A stretch of 64,000 bases of DNA, taken from positions 62,001 to 126,000 of the forward strand of contig CP141731.1 in assembly GCA_035621235.1 (NCBI GenBank). Reading direction: 5' to 3'. The notes under the pieces were generated by a model, which did not search any database, had not been told where the DNA came from, and saw only the letters and a program-made list of their open reading frames with translations. Below are positions 57,643 through 64,000 of this stretch, in pieces. Every line of letters begins with the position of its first letter. Position 1 is the first letter of the stretch. The translations under genes and the position numbers were made by a program. The stretch is from Actinomycetaceae bacterium MB13-C1-2 (GTDB lineage: Bacteria; Actinomycetota; Actinomycetes; Actinomycetales; Actinomycetaceae).

Positions 57643-57778
57643 AGCGGGTAAGCCCCTGTGCGAGGCAAAAGCACCGTGAGATTCCAGCAACTAAGTAATA
57701 AAGACAATCCTTGCGCTATTGGCTAACAAAGCCCGTTTCGATTCTGAGCAACAGGTCACAGTCGAGTAAGATTAATGA

Positions 57779-57858
57779 ACTCTCATAGAGAGTCGGGTGC
57801 AAACCCGATCCATTTTGTGAAGGAGGCACGCAATTCAGCGAAGCTCCTCTTGCTTCGC
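57779..57858 (+). ncRNA. Structured leader of hpf
   Basis: Three hairpins in a row: ACTCTC-ATA-GAGAGT (57779-57793), CGGGT-GCAA-ACCCG with a GNRA tetraloop (57794-57807) and GCGAAGC-TCCTCTT-GCTTCGC (57838-57858). Between the last two is an AAGGAGG (57820-57826) with no start codon behind it; it could pair with the CTCCT in the third loop. TAAGAT (57767-57772) just upstream could be a -10 box. The arrangement suggests RNA-level control of the ribosome hibernation factor gene. Structured RNA motifs upstream of raiA/hpf are known in actinobacteria. Confidence 0.45.
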
Positions 57859-57898
57859 GATTCACTCTTCCAAATCCGAAGGTTTCCTGGAGGCCCTA

Positions 57899-58573
57899 AT
57901 GGACATCGTCGTCACCGGACGCAACGCAGAAATTCATCCAAACTTCCGCCAAGCGGTAGAGGACAAGCTTGAGAAGGTAACGCTTTTCTATCCTCGTGCC
58001 CAGCGGGTTGAAGTCGTGTTAACGCACGAAGGCAATCCCCGGCTTGCTGACCGCAGCGAGCGGATTGAGTTGACTGTCTATGGAAAGGGACCCGTCATTC
58101 GTGCCGAGGCCGAGTCTGCGGACCGCTATTCGGCAGTCGACCTGGCAAGCGCCAAACTGTTTGAACGCCTACGTAGAATGCGTGATCGGGTAAAGGACCG
58201 TCGCAAGGGTAAGGGCAACGGAGCGCCCGAACCGAGTGAACTGACCCCCGAAATCGTTGATGACCAACTGAACGAGGACTTCACTGACGCCGAAGACTGG
58301 GCGCTTCGTTCCGCAGAGGACCTAAAGGTCGGTGAAGTGCGCGAGGAACAGCTTGGCGATTCACCGGTGCTTGTTCGACAGAAGGTACACGAGGCCGCGC
58401 CAATGTCTGTTGACGAGGCTTTGCAGCAGATGGAGCTGGTGGGACATCCATTCTTCCTCTTCATTGATCAGGACACCATGCAACCCTGCGTCGCGTATCA
58501 CCGCAAGGGGTGGACTTACGGAATTATCCGCCTGAACACCCGGGTCGATTCTGAAGGGGTAGCCCACAGCTAG
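57899..58573 (+). CDS. hpf: Ribosome hibernation promoting factor, long form
   Basis: HPF binds the decoding region of 30S and, through its C-terminal domain, pairs ribosomes into inactive 100S dimers. The 224-residue protein has the N-terminal beta-alpha fold (MDIVVTGRNAEIHPNFRQAV, then RVEVVLTHEGNPRLADRSER), a charged linker and the dimerisation domain APMSVDEALQQMELVGHPFF ... TYGIIRLN. TGGAGG lies upstream of the ATG. Preceded by a structured leader and followed by a strong terminator, so transcribed alone. Confidence 0.95.
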   Translation: MDIVVTGRNAEIHPNFRQAVEDKLEKVTLFYPRAQRVEVVLTHEGNPRLADRSERIELTVYGKGPVIRAEAESADRYSAVDLASAKLFERLRRMRDRVKDRRKGKGNGAPEPSELTPEIVDDQLNEDFTDAEDWALRSAEDLKVGEVREEQLGDSPVLVRQKVHEAAPMSVDEALQQMELVGHPFFLFIDQDTMQPCVAYHRKGWTYGIIRLNTRVDSEGVAHS

Positions 58574-58587
58574 CGGAAGGCAACACG

Positions 58588-58632
58588 ACCCCCGCGCGAT
58601 GAAGCAAAGATGCCGAAACGCGCGGGGGTTTT
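58588..58632 (+). terminator. Intrinsic terminator after hpf
   Basis: ACCCCCGCGCG (58588-58598) and CGCGCGGGGGT (58619-58629) form an 11-bp GC stem with a 20-base loop, followed by TTT. It starts 15 bases after the hpf stop: a textbook Rho-independent terminator. Confidence 0.93.
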
Positions 58633-58727
58633 AGCGTCACTGTCACGCGGAAGCCCACAACCCCACTACCTCCGGCTTTGGAGGTTATCCCCAGAGACGC
58701 TCGTAGCTACTCGCGAAAAGGCGACAG

Positions 58728-59648
58728 ATGGCGTACTACTGGGCCATGACACTAGATCTCGCTGCTTGGGCCGGTCAGGTGAGCCGAATCCATCAGACAC
58801 TACAGGCTCTCATCTGGTCGGCGCAGTGCGCCGGGTGCAACAAATGGGACGAGTTGTTGTGTTCTCGTTGCGCGTCCCTGGCAACCCGCCCACCCACCAG
58901 CTTCGCTCTGGAAGACGCCCAAGGGATTCCTTCTTGGCCAATGATTGCTAGTGGCGAGTATGAGGGCGAACTTCGAAACATACTTCTTGCCGCCAAACAC
59001 GATCCCGTCAGAGACCTTAGTGAGTTTCTGTTTCAGTCTGGCTATACATTTGGCGTCTCTCTCGGGAAGCGACTAGACGTTGGACAAGCAACGCAGATCT
59101 GGGTGGTCCCAACTCCGAGTTCAAAGAAGCGTCGGCAAGATCGTACTGAGATTGTTCCGTTCATCGCCAAGGGGGTTCAGGCAGGACTCAAGAACGCCCT
59201 CGCCCTTCGTACCGATCCCGAATATCTTCATACTGGCGCGAGGGGCCGCACGGTCCCTGATGTTAGAGTCGTGCGCGCTGTGCAGCTCCGCCCAACCACA
59301 GCTACCACCTCTGCTGAAGCAGAAACTTCCGTATCTGTCCTCAAACGACTATGTCTTGAAGCCAGGCTACGAGGAGGGGGCGGCTCGCAGCAGGGACACG
59401 GAGTTCGCGCAAGAGGCCTTGCACGAACCGGAATGATGGAGCCCACCTCTGAACTCCCGAAGAACGTGAGAATAGTCGTTGTTGACGACGTCTGCGCGTC
59501 GGGAGCAACGCTACGAGAAGTGCTAAGACACGTTGGCAATCAAACCTTGGCGATCACCGTGATAGCAGTGAGCAGACCGTCTCACCCGGGGGAGGCAATG
59601 TACTCGAATGATCCGGATATCGGACGCCACGAAGCACCGACCCGCTGA
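58728..59648 (+). CDS. ComF-family phosphoribosyltransferase-like protein
   Basis: A 306-residue ComF-like protein. Near residues 33-48 CAGCNKWDELLCSRC forms the N-terminal four-cysteine zinc ribbon, followed by YEGELRNILLAAKHDP and the phosphoribosyltransferase motif VVVDDVCASGATLREVLRHV near residues 249-268. In other bacteria ComF helps DNA uptake; its role in actinobacteria is unclear. Start at 58728 has AAAAGG upstream; ATG 58746 is possible. The final 67 bases overlap lpqB on the opposite strand. Confidence 0.85.
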   Translation: MAYYWAMTLDLAAWAGQVSRIHQTLQALIWSAQCAGCNKWDELLCSRCASLATRPPTSFALEDAQGIPSWPMIASGEYEGELRNILLAAKHDPVRDLSEFLFQSGYTFGVSLGKRLDVGQATQIWVVPTPSSKKRRQDRTEIVPFIAKGVQAGLKNALALRTDPEYLHTGARGRTVPDVRVVRAVQLRPTTATTSAEAETSVSVLKRLCLEARLRGGGGSQQGHGVRARGLARTGMMEPTSELPKNVRIVVVDDVCASGATLREVLRHVGNQTLAITVIAVSRPSHPGEAMYSNDPDIGRHEAPTR

Positions 59649-61246
59649 AACGCGGTCTGATCCTCTCGTTGAGTTATCCACTCAGAGGCGCCCACTCCGG
59701 AGTTCACCCAACGGACCTCGTCCGGAGCCGGCGATCTAGCCAAAAATCCTCCGATCGGCACTACCTTGACCTGGCGTTCCTCCGTCTCCGGGACTGCATC
59801 GCTAGTCAGGGTGAGCAGCACGGTTGAGCCCGCCCAAGAGATACTCAGGGCCGGGTCAATCACCCTCTCCTCCAAACTCAGCCGAGAAATGGAAACCTTG
59901 CCCTCGCCGTCCGTCACCAGGGTCCCGATCCAAACTCCACCCGAACGGGTCAACAGAGCAATCCTTGCGCCATCAGGAGAGATCGCCACCTGCACGATCT
60001 CTTGTTCACTGAGTCCTGTTGGAATCGTTGCAGGCTCTGCGGATGGCTGAATCAGGGCAACCTCGCCGCTGTTTCCCGAGGTTGTTGTCCACACATTTCC
60101 CCATCGATCAATGCTCGGCTTTGAGGCTCCGGCAAGTTCCAGTGTTCTTACTTCTCCACCGCCAACCGGAGCGATCGAGACGGAATGTGCGTTTCCGATC
60201 CACGCAACGGGACTGTCCTTCAGAGGTCCGACAGCGGGATAGCTAGGATTTTCTCCTAGTTCTTCAGCAGACAGTAGTACCCGACTGTCCGAGAGAAGAC
60301 CGATGCTCAGTGCACCTTCCTCAAGCCAGACAATCCGTTCAAAGCTGTAGTCGGGACCGGTCGGCAGGTCTGGTGCGTCCAGGTTTACGTCGTTCACCGC
60401 TATCTCAACGTCCGTTACGCTTGCAGACTGTTTTAGGGTCTCTGTAATCTCCCACTTCAAAAGTCTGCGCAGCTGAGCGTCATCGGGTAGCTGCCCGCGC
60501 AAATCCACCCGCGCGACACCTTTAGTAACGTCCACGCTTTGGGTCGTGAGATCCAGTCCCTCGGCCAAATGATTCATCACCGCGCCCTCCAGTATCTCCG
60601 GAGGACCCTGCAATACTGCCTGCGCCAAGTGAGAGGCAACGCGCGACCTGGACACCCACCTGGGATCCGCAACCAGACTCTGGCCGTCTGCCGAGACGAA
60701 GTAGACGTTGTAGGAACCAAACTCCGTGGTGAAGGACGACTGCGAGAGAATCACCCCGTCTTCGAGACCCGCAATCCTCCATTCACCGTCCTGTCTCGCA
60801 AGTCGAAAACGCAACGTCGTCGCTGTGTACATTCCGAACTCGTGCAGGAACCCGTCCTCGCCCACTGTCGCCGTTGCTGGAACAGTAAGCGTCACCTGCG
60901 CCGTATTTCCCGATTCTTCCTCGCCCATCTCCGGCACCGGGATATGGTCCGTTGGAAATATCGTCACCTGGGCGGTGGGCTGCCAGGTAGCGGCCGTGCT
61001 CGGAAGCAAATAGCTCTTGGCCGTGTCGTAGTTATCGAATGAACCGGCCGCACTCGCACGCAGGAAGTCCGAGATCAACTGTTCGGGCGTCGACCCCGCC
61101 TGGGGACCCGAGCCGATTTGCCCAAGTGGCTCGCGGTTGGGCGCCTCGATTGGGAACGAGTGTGGTGAACCAGCCATTGGTAGCTGAGCGCAACCGGTGA
61201 CAAGAACGAGAGCCAACGTGAGCAGAAGTGCGATCGATCTTCGCAT
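59582..61246 (-). CDS. lpqB: Lipoprotein LpqB
   Basis: LpqB is the lipoprotein partner of the MtrAB two-component system and modulates MtrB. From ATG 61246 (TGATG overlap with mtrB) the 554-residue protein has a lipoprotein signal with lipobox LVTGC (Cys19), a GerMN domain (YNVYFVSADGQSLVADPRWV, then HLAEGLDLTTQSVDVTKGVA) and a C-terminal beta-propeller-like region with repeated Trp/Asp blades. It lies outside the membrane. Its end overlaps comF in antisense by 67 bases. Confidence 0.94.
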   Translation of the reverse strand: MRRSIALLLTLALVLVTGCAQLPMAGSPHSFPIEAPNREPLGQIGSGPQAGSTPEQLISDFLRASAAGSFDNYDTAKSYLLPSTAATWQPTAQVTIFPTDHIPVPEMGEEESGNTAQVTLTVPATATVGEDGFLHEFGMYTATTLRFRLARQDGEWRIAGLEDGVILSQSSFTTEFGSYNVYFVSADGQSLVADPRWVSRSRVASHLAQAVLQGPPEILEGAVMNHLAEGLDLTTQSVDVTKGVARVDLRGQLPDDAQLRRLLKWEITETLKQSASVTDVEIAVNDVNLDAPDLPTGPDYSFERIVWLEEGALSIGLLSDSRVLLSAEELGENPSYPAVGPLKDSPVAWIGNAHSVSIAPVGGGEVRTLELAGASKPSIDRWGNVWTTTSGNSGEVALIQPSAEPATIPTGLSEQEIVQVAISPDGARIALLTRSGGVWIGTLVTDGEGKVSISRLSLEERVIDPALSISWAGSTVLLTLTSDAVPETEERQVKVVPIGGFLARSPAPDEVRWVNSGVGASEWITQREDQTAFQRVGASWRPISGSFEYIASPG

Positions 61247-62865
61247 CACTCCCCCTCCCAGACCATCAGCGGAAACTCTGTAACTGCGCTCAAAGCCTCC
61301 CTGGGGAGTGTCACCACGAATGATGCTCCCTTCCCAGGCTCTCCCCACACGTTAATCACGCCGTTGTGTAGCTCGACGTCTTCTTTGGTTATTGCCAGTC
61401 CAAGACCGGTACCGCCTGTCGTGCGAGCCCTGGCCGGGTCCGCACGGAAGAACCTATCGAACACCTGTTTAGCGGTCTCAGGCGACATCCCCACCCCGTA
61501 GTCACGCACCCGAAGTGCGACCGATGTTTCACCGGCCGCCACGGTAACCTCAACGGGATTGCCCTCTGAATGCTCGTAGGCATTAACCAATAGGTTCCGA
61601 ACCACACGCTCCATTCGTTTGGGGTCGAGCGGCACAGAACATCGTTCGGGCCTGGCTGAAAGTTGCACTTCCACACCCAGACGCCCAGCTAATCCCGCGT
61701 TTGCGTTGATAACTTTTTGTACGAGGGAGTAGACGTCGGTCGACTCGCCTTCCAACTTTGCACTGTTCGCATCGTACCTAGAGATTTCGAGTAGATCGGC
61801 CAGCATCTCTTCGAAGCGCTGTGCCTCAGAATGAAGCAGTTCTGCAGAGCGGTGTCCCGCTGGACTGAGCTCATCCCGCTCCTCGTAAATCATGTCCTCG
61901 GCCATGCGGATCGTCGTCAGCGGTGTACGAAGCTCATGTGAGACATCCGAAACGAACCGCTGTTGGAACTGCGATAGCTCGTCGTAGTCGTGAATCTGCT
62001 TCGAGAGGGAATCGGCCATGTCATTGAAGGCGCGCCCGAGCATCGCCATCTCGTCTCGTCCCTTTTCATTGACTCGACTATCCAAATCGCCGTCGGCGAG
62101 ACGTTCGGCTGCTACGGCGGCATGGCGCACCGGTCGAAGCATCCGGTAGACAAGGTAGAAGGTCAACAGGCTCATGATGATCAAAATGGGGACAGCTCCC
62201 CACATCAACACGTTGATCACCAAGTCCACCGTCTTTTGTTCATTGGCCAGCGAGTACAAAATGTAGACTTCGGATTCGCCTGCTAAAGGAAGATCAATGA
62301 GCGTTCCCGCAAGAATCGCGGGCTCTGTCCGATCATCAGCTTCGAGTGGAACAGACTGCCAAGCTCCCTCGTCGTGAACAAGAACTTTACGCAGGCCGGA
62401 CTGTGCAGCTAGTTCCTCGACGGTGCTGGACCCGAGGGCATTTATTCGAACTGCGGAGGCGTCCCTTTGAGTCGGGGTAAGGTACACCCCCACCGCCCCC
62501 GCACCCCGGGCAGATTCGAGCATCGAATTTAGTATCTGTGCTGCCGACTCCTGAACTTGATCCGGGGTTGCGGCCACCGACTGGTTCAGGCTCCCCTGTG
62601 CTGCAGAAAAGCGGAAAGAGGCGTCCTCTAGTATCGCGTCACGCCGTTGCTCAAACAGACCGGTACGAAGCTGGGTCGCCACCCAGAATGTGAACAGGGC
62701 GAGCACAATGGTCAAGAAAGCCGCCAACGTTGCCGCAATTCGCGTAGAGAGCGAACCAGCGAGCCAGCTGGGCGTCTCAAGCCGAGCAACCCTGCCGTCA
62801 GTGGCGGAGTCAGACTCGTGGGCGGTGCCCTCCGGGTTTCCGCTTGCAGGCGGGGTTTGATTCAA
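61246..62865 (-). CDS. mtrB: Sensor histidine kinase MtrB
   Basis: MtrB senses an envelope or division signal and phosphorylates MtrA. The 539-residue protein has two membrane spans (about 40-62 and 215-240) around an extracellular sensor domain, a HAMP domain (RMLRPVRHAAVAAERLADGD), the H-box VSDVSHELRTPLTTIR with the phosphorylated His near 312, and an ATPase with NLLVNAYEHSEG, DYGVGMSPETAKQVFDRFFR and TGGTGLGLAI. TTG start overlapping the mtrA stop (TTGA). Confidence 0.95.
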   Translation of the reverse strand: MNQTPPASGNPEGTAHESDSATDGRVARLETPSWLAGSLSTRIAATLAAFLTIVLALFTFWVATQLRTGLFEQRRDAILEDASFRFSAAQGSLNQSVAATPDQVQESAAQILNSMLESARGAGAVGVYLTPTQRDASAVRINALGSSTVEELAAQSGLRKVLVHDEGAWQSVPLEADDRTEPAILAGTLIDLPLAGESEVYILYSLANEQKTVDLVINVLMWGAVPILIIMSLLTFYLVYRMLRPVRHAAVAAERLADGDLDSRVNEKGRDEMAMLGRAFNDMADSLSKQIHDYDELSQFQQRFVSDVSHELRTPLTTIRMAEDMIYEERDELSPAGHRSAELLHSEAQRFEEMLADLLEISRYDANSAKLEGESTDVYSLVQKVINANAGLAGRLGVEVQLSARPERCSVPLDPKRMERVVRNLLVNAYEHSEGNPVEVTVAAGETSVALRVRDYGVGMSPETAKQVFDRFFRADPARARTTGGTGLGLAITKEDVELHNGVINVWGEPGKGASFVVTLPREALSAVTEFPLMVWEGE

Positions 62866-63542
62866 GAGCCTGTGCCAGCGCGATAACCAACGCCGCGCAC
62901 AGTGATTATCAGCGAGGGGTTCTCGGGATCGCGCTCAATCTTGGAGCGCAAACGTTGGACGTGGACATTGACCAGGCGGGTATCCGCGGCGTGTCGATAC
63001 CCCCAGACCTGTTCTAGTAGTTCCTCGCGACTGAAAACCCGCCAGGGTGCTTTGGCGAGGGCAACAAGAAGATCAAACTCAAGTGGGGTTAGGGAGACTT
63101 GCTCTCCGGCCCTGGTCACGTCATGTCCGGACACGTCAATCTGTAGATCGCCGAGCTGTAGCTGTTCTTCCTCTGTGTCCTGCTCGCCACGGAGCCTGGC
63201 CCGGACTCTCGCGACCAACTCTTTGGGCTTAAACGGCTTCGGCACATAGTCATCGGCCCCGGCCTCCAAGCCCTTGACCACGTCTTCCGTGTCAGAGCGA
63301 GCGGTGAGCATGACGATGGGCACATTGGATACCCGGCGAATGGCATCACATATCTGAAACCCGTTCTTTCCAGGCAACATAACGTCAAGCAGGACCAGGT
63401 TGGGCTCATGCCGCTGGAACGCAGCGAACGCTTGGTCACCGTCGTAGCAATCCACGACCTCGTAACCCTCAGCGCGCAAGACAATGCCGATCATCTCCGC
63501 CAGAGCGGCATCATCATCGACTACCAGAATTTTCGAAGGCAT
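62862..63542 (-). CDS. mtrA: Response regulator MtrA
   Basis: A 226-residue OmpR-type response regulator. ATG 63542 starts MPSKILVVDDDAALAEMIGI with the acidic pocket; the phosphoacceptor Asp is in LVLLDVMLPGKNGFQICDAI near residue 56, and MLTARSDTEDVV and DDYVPKPFKPKEL complete the receiver. The winged-helix domain carries LTPLEFDLLVALAKAPWRVF and RLVNVHVQRLRSKIERDP. MtrA controls cell wall and division genes in actinobacteria. Upstream in-frame codons give an implausible extension. Confidence 0.97.
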   Translation of the reverse strand: MPSKILVVDDDAALAEMIGIVLRAEGYEVVDCYDGDQAFAAFQRHEPNLVLLDVMLPGKNGFQICDAIRRVSNVPIVMLTARSDTEDVVKGLEAGADDYVPKPFKPKELVARVRARLRGEQDTEEEQLQLGDLQIDVSGHDVTRAGEQVSLTPLEFDLLVALAKAPWRVFSREELLEQVWGYRHAADTRLVNVHVQRLRSKIERDPENPSLIITVRGVGYRAGTGS

Positions 63543-63689
63543 AAACCGATGGTGCCATGAACGGGGAAACCTGTCACGTACAACCCGCATTTCGCGCCAT
63601 CGTCTACACCCGCCCGTATCACCTCCAGGCACAGACACGCCACTTTGCCGCATCTGGTGCGAAAGCGCTGTAGGACTCACAATGGTTTC

Positions 63690-64000
63690 ATGAGCAATCA
63701 GAATGGAAGCTGGGAATGGCCCGCTGACTACCCTCCCCAAAACTATGGTTCGGCGCAAGGAAGCTGGGATCAAGGACCCTACTCTACCGGCCCGAAGCCG
63801 CCCGTGGTGCCATTTCGCCCCATCAGCATCGGCGACCTCTTCGAAGGAACCTTTGCGGCTATTCGCTCAAATCCCAAGGTCATGTTCACGTTCTCACTTG
63901 TGACCATGGCCATAGTCGGTACCATTGCCGGAATTGCGAACGCGTTTGTCTTTGAAAACCTTCCAGACTGGGCGGACGGCTTCGACCCCACGGTCTTGGA
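63690..64000 (+). CDS. Membrane protein, N-terminal part (cut by window edge)
   Basis: An open frame from ATG 63690 to the end of the window (103 codons, no stop). It begins with a Gly/Gln/Pro/Tyr-rich cytoplasmic stretch (SWEWPADYPPQNYGSAQGSW), then RPISIGDLFEGTFAAIRSNP and a membrane span (FTFSLVTMAIVGTIAGIAN). This opening matches a family of large actinobacterial integral membrane proteins with a GDPD-type membrane domain. Divergent from mtrA. Confidence 0.72.
   Translation, partial: MSNQNGSWEWPADYPPQNYGSAQGSWDQGPYSTGPKPPVVPFRPISIGDLFEGTFAAIRSNPKVMFTFSLVTMAIVGTIAGIANAFVFENLPDWADGFDPTVL

Noticed and set aside
57775-57972. A 65-codon frame starting in the hpf leader
   Set aside because: It runs out of frame into hpf, has no ribosome site and disrupts the hairpin interpretation; a regulatory upstream frame is possible but unsupported.

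Overview
The window is chromosomal DNA of an actinomycete (Actinomycetota) of moderate GC. The placement rests on several lineage markers: a Kgd/OdhA protein with a fused acyltransferase domain, NucS, the GlgE-maltokinase pathway, MtrA-MtrB-LpqB, SigH with an RsrA-type anti-sigma factor, a 24-residue bL37-type ribosomal protein and an Rv3235-like protein. Gene order also follows the phylum (argS ... thrB-rho-rpmE-prfA-prmC-tsaC-wecA-atpIBEFHAGDC-DUF2550-nucS). Gene sizes and the reduced argS-thrB interval suggest an Actinomycetaceae-like organism, but I cannot name a genus.

Bases 1-9400 are a glucan and sugar-uptake block on the plus strand: the end of glgE, maltokinase, a DUF624 protein, a sugar ABC importer (lipoprotein and two permeases, no ATPase), a LacI-family regulator and glgB. 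A perfect 14-bp LacI-type palindrome lies ahead of the binding-protein gene. The intergenic stretch after glgB carries four copies of a roughly 19-bp repeat that can fold into hairpins. Bases 9405-13480 (minus) hold a thioredoxin-like TPR protein without cysteines, a lipoprotein, an acidic membrane protein and a small zinc-finger-like protein.

Bases 13480-33135 (mostly minus) are core: nagA, nucS, DUF2550, the complete F-type ATP synthase operon, wecA, tsaC/sua5, prmC, prfA, rpmE, rho, a GHMP-kinase gene at the thrB position, a divergent CYTH gene and argS. The lysA, hom and thrC genes that usually sit between argS and thrB are absent, and the thrB-like protein has lost its signature residues.

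Bases 33287-37964 look like a decayed island beside a tRNA-Arg(CCG) gene: a DUF6907 protein, an XRE regulator, a large inverted repeat, a PadR-DUF1048-DrrAB export cassette, a dead ParE/RelE toxin gene and the 3' remnant of a serine recombinase that runs into the tRNA.

Bases 38040-54479 hold a glycerophosphodiesterase, an M23 peptidase, two CorC/HlyC-type proteins, kgd, bL37, rsrA, sigH, aroA, rsgA, hisN, a glutamine amidotransferase, a DUF6912-like protein, a LysM protein and an Rv3235-like protein. A two-repeat, one-spacer type I-E CRISPR remnant with exact 61-bp periodicity lies between the last of these and secA. The right end holds secA, hpf with a structured leader, comF, lpqB, mtrB, mtrA and the start of a membrane protein cut by the window edge.

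I did not find a complete novel defence or biosynthetic system. The best candidates for new biology are the eroded thrB-like protein with its CYTH neighbour, the repeat cluster after glgB, the orphan CRISPR remnant, and the redox-regulatory oddities (an RsrA lacking its N-terminal cysteine and a possible SigH promoter at secA).
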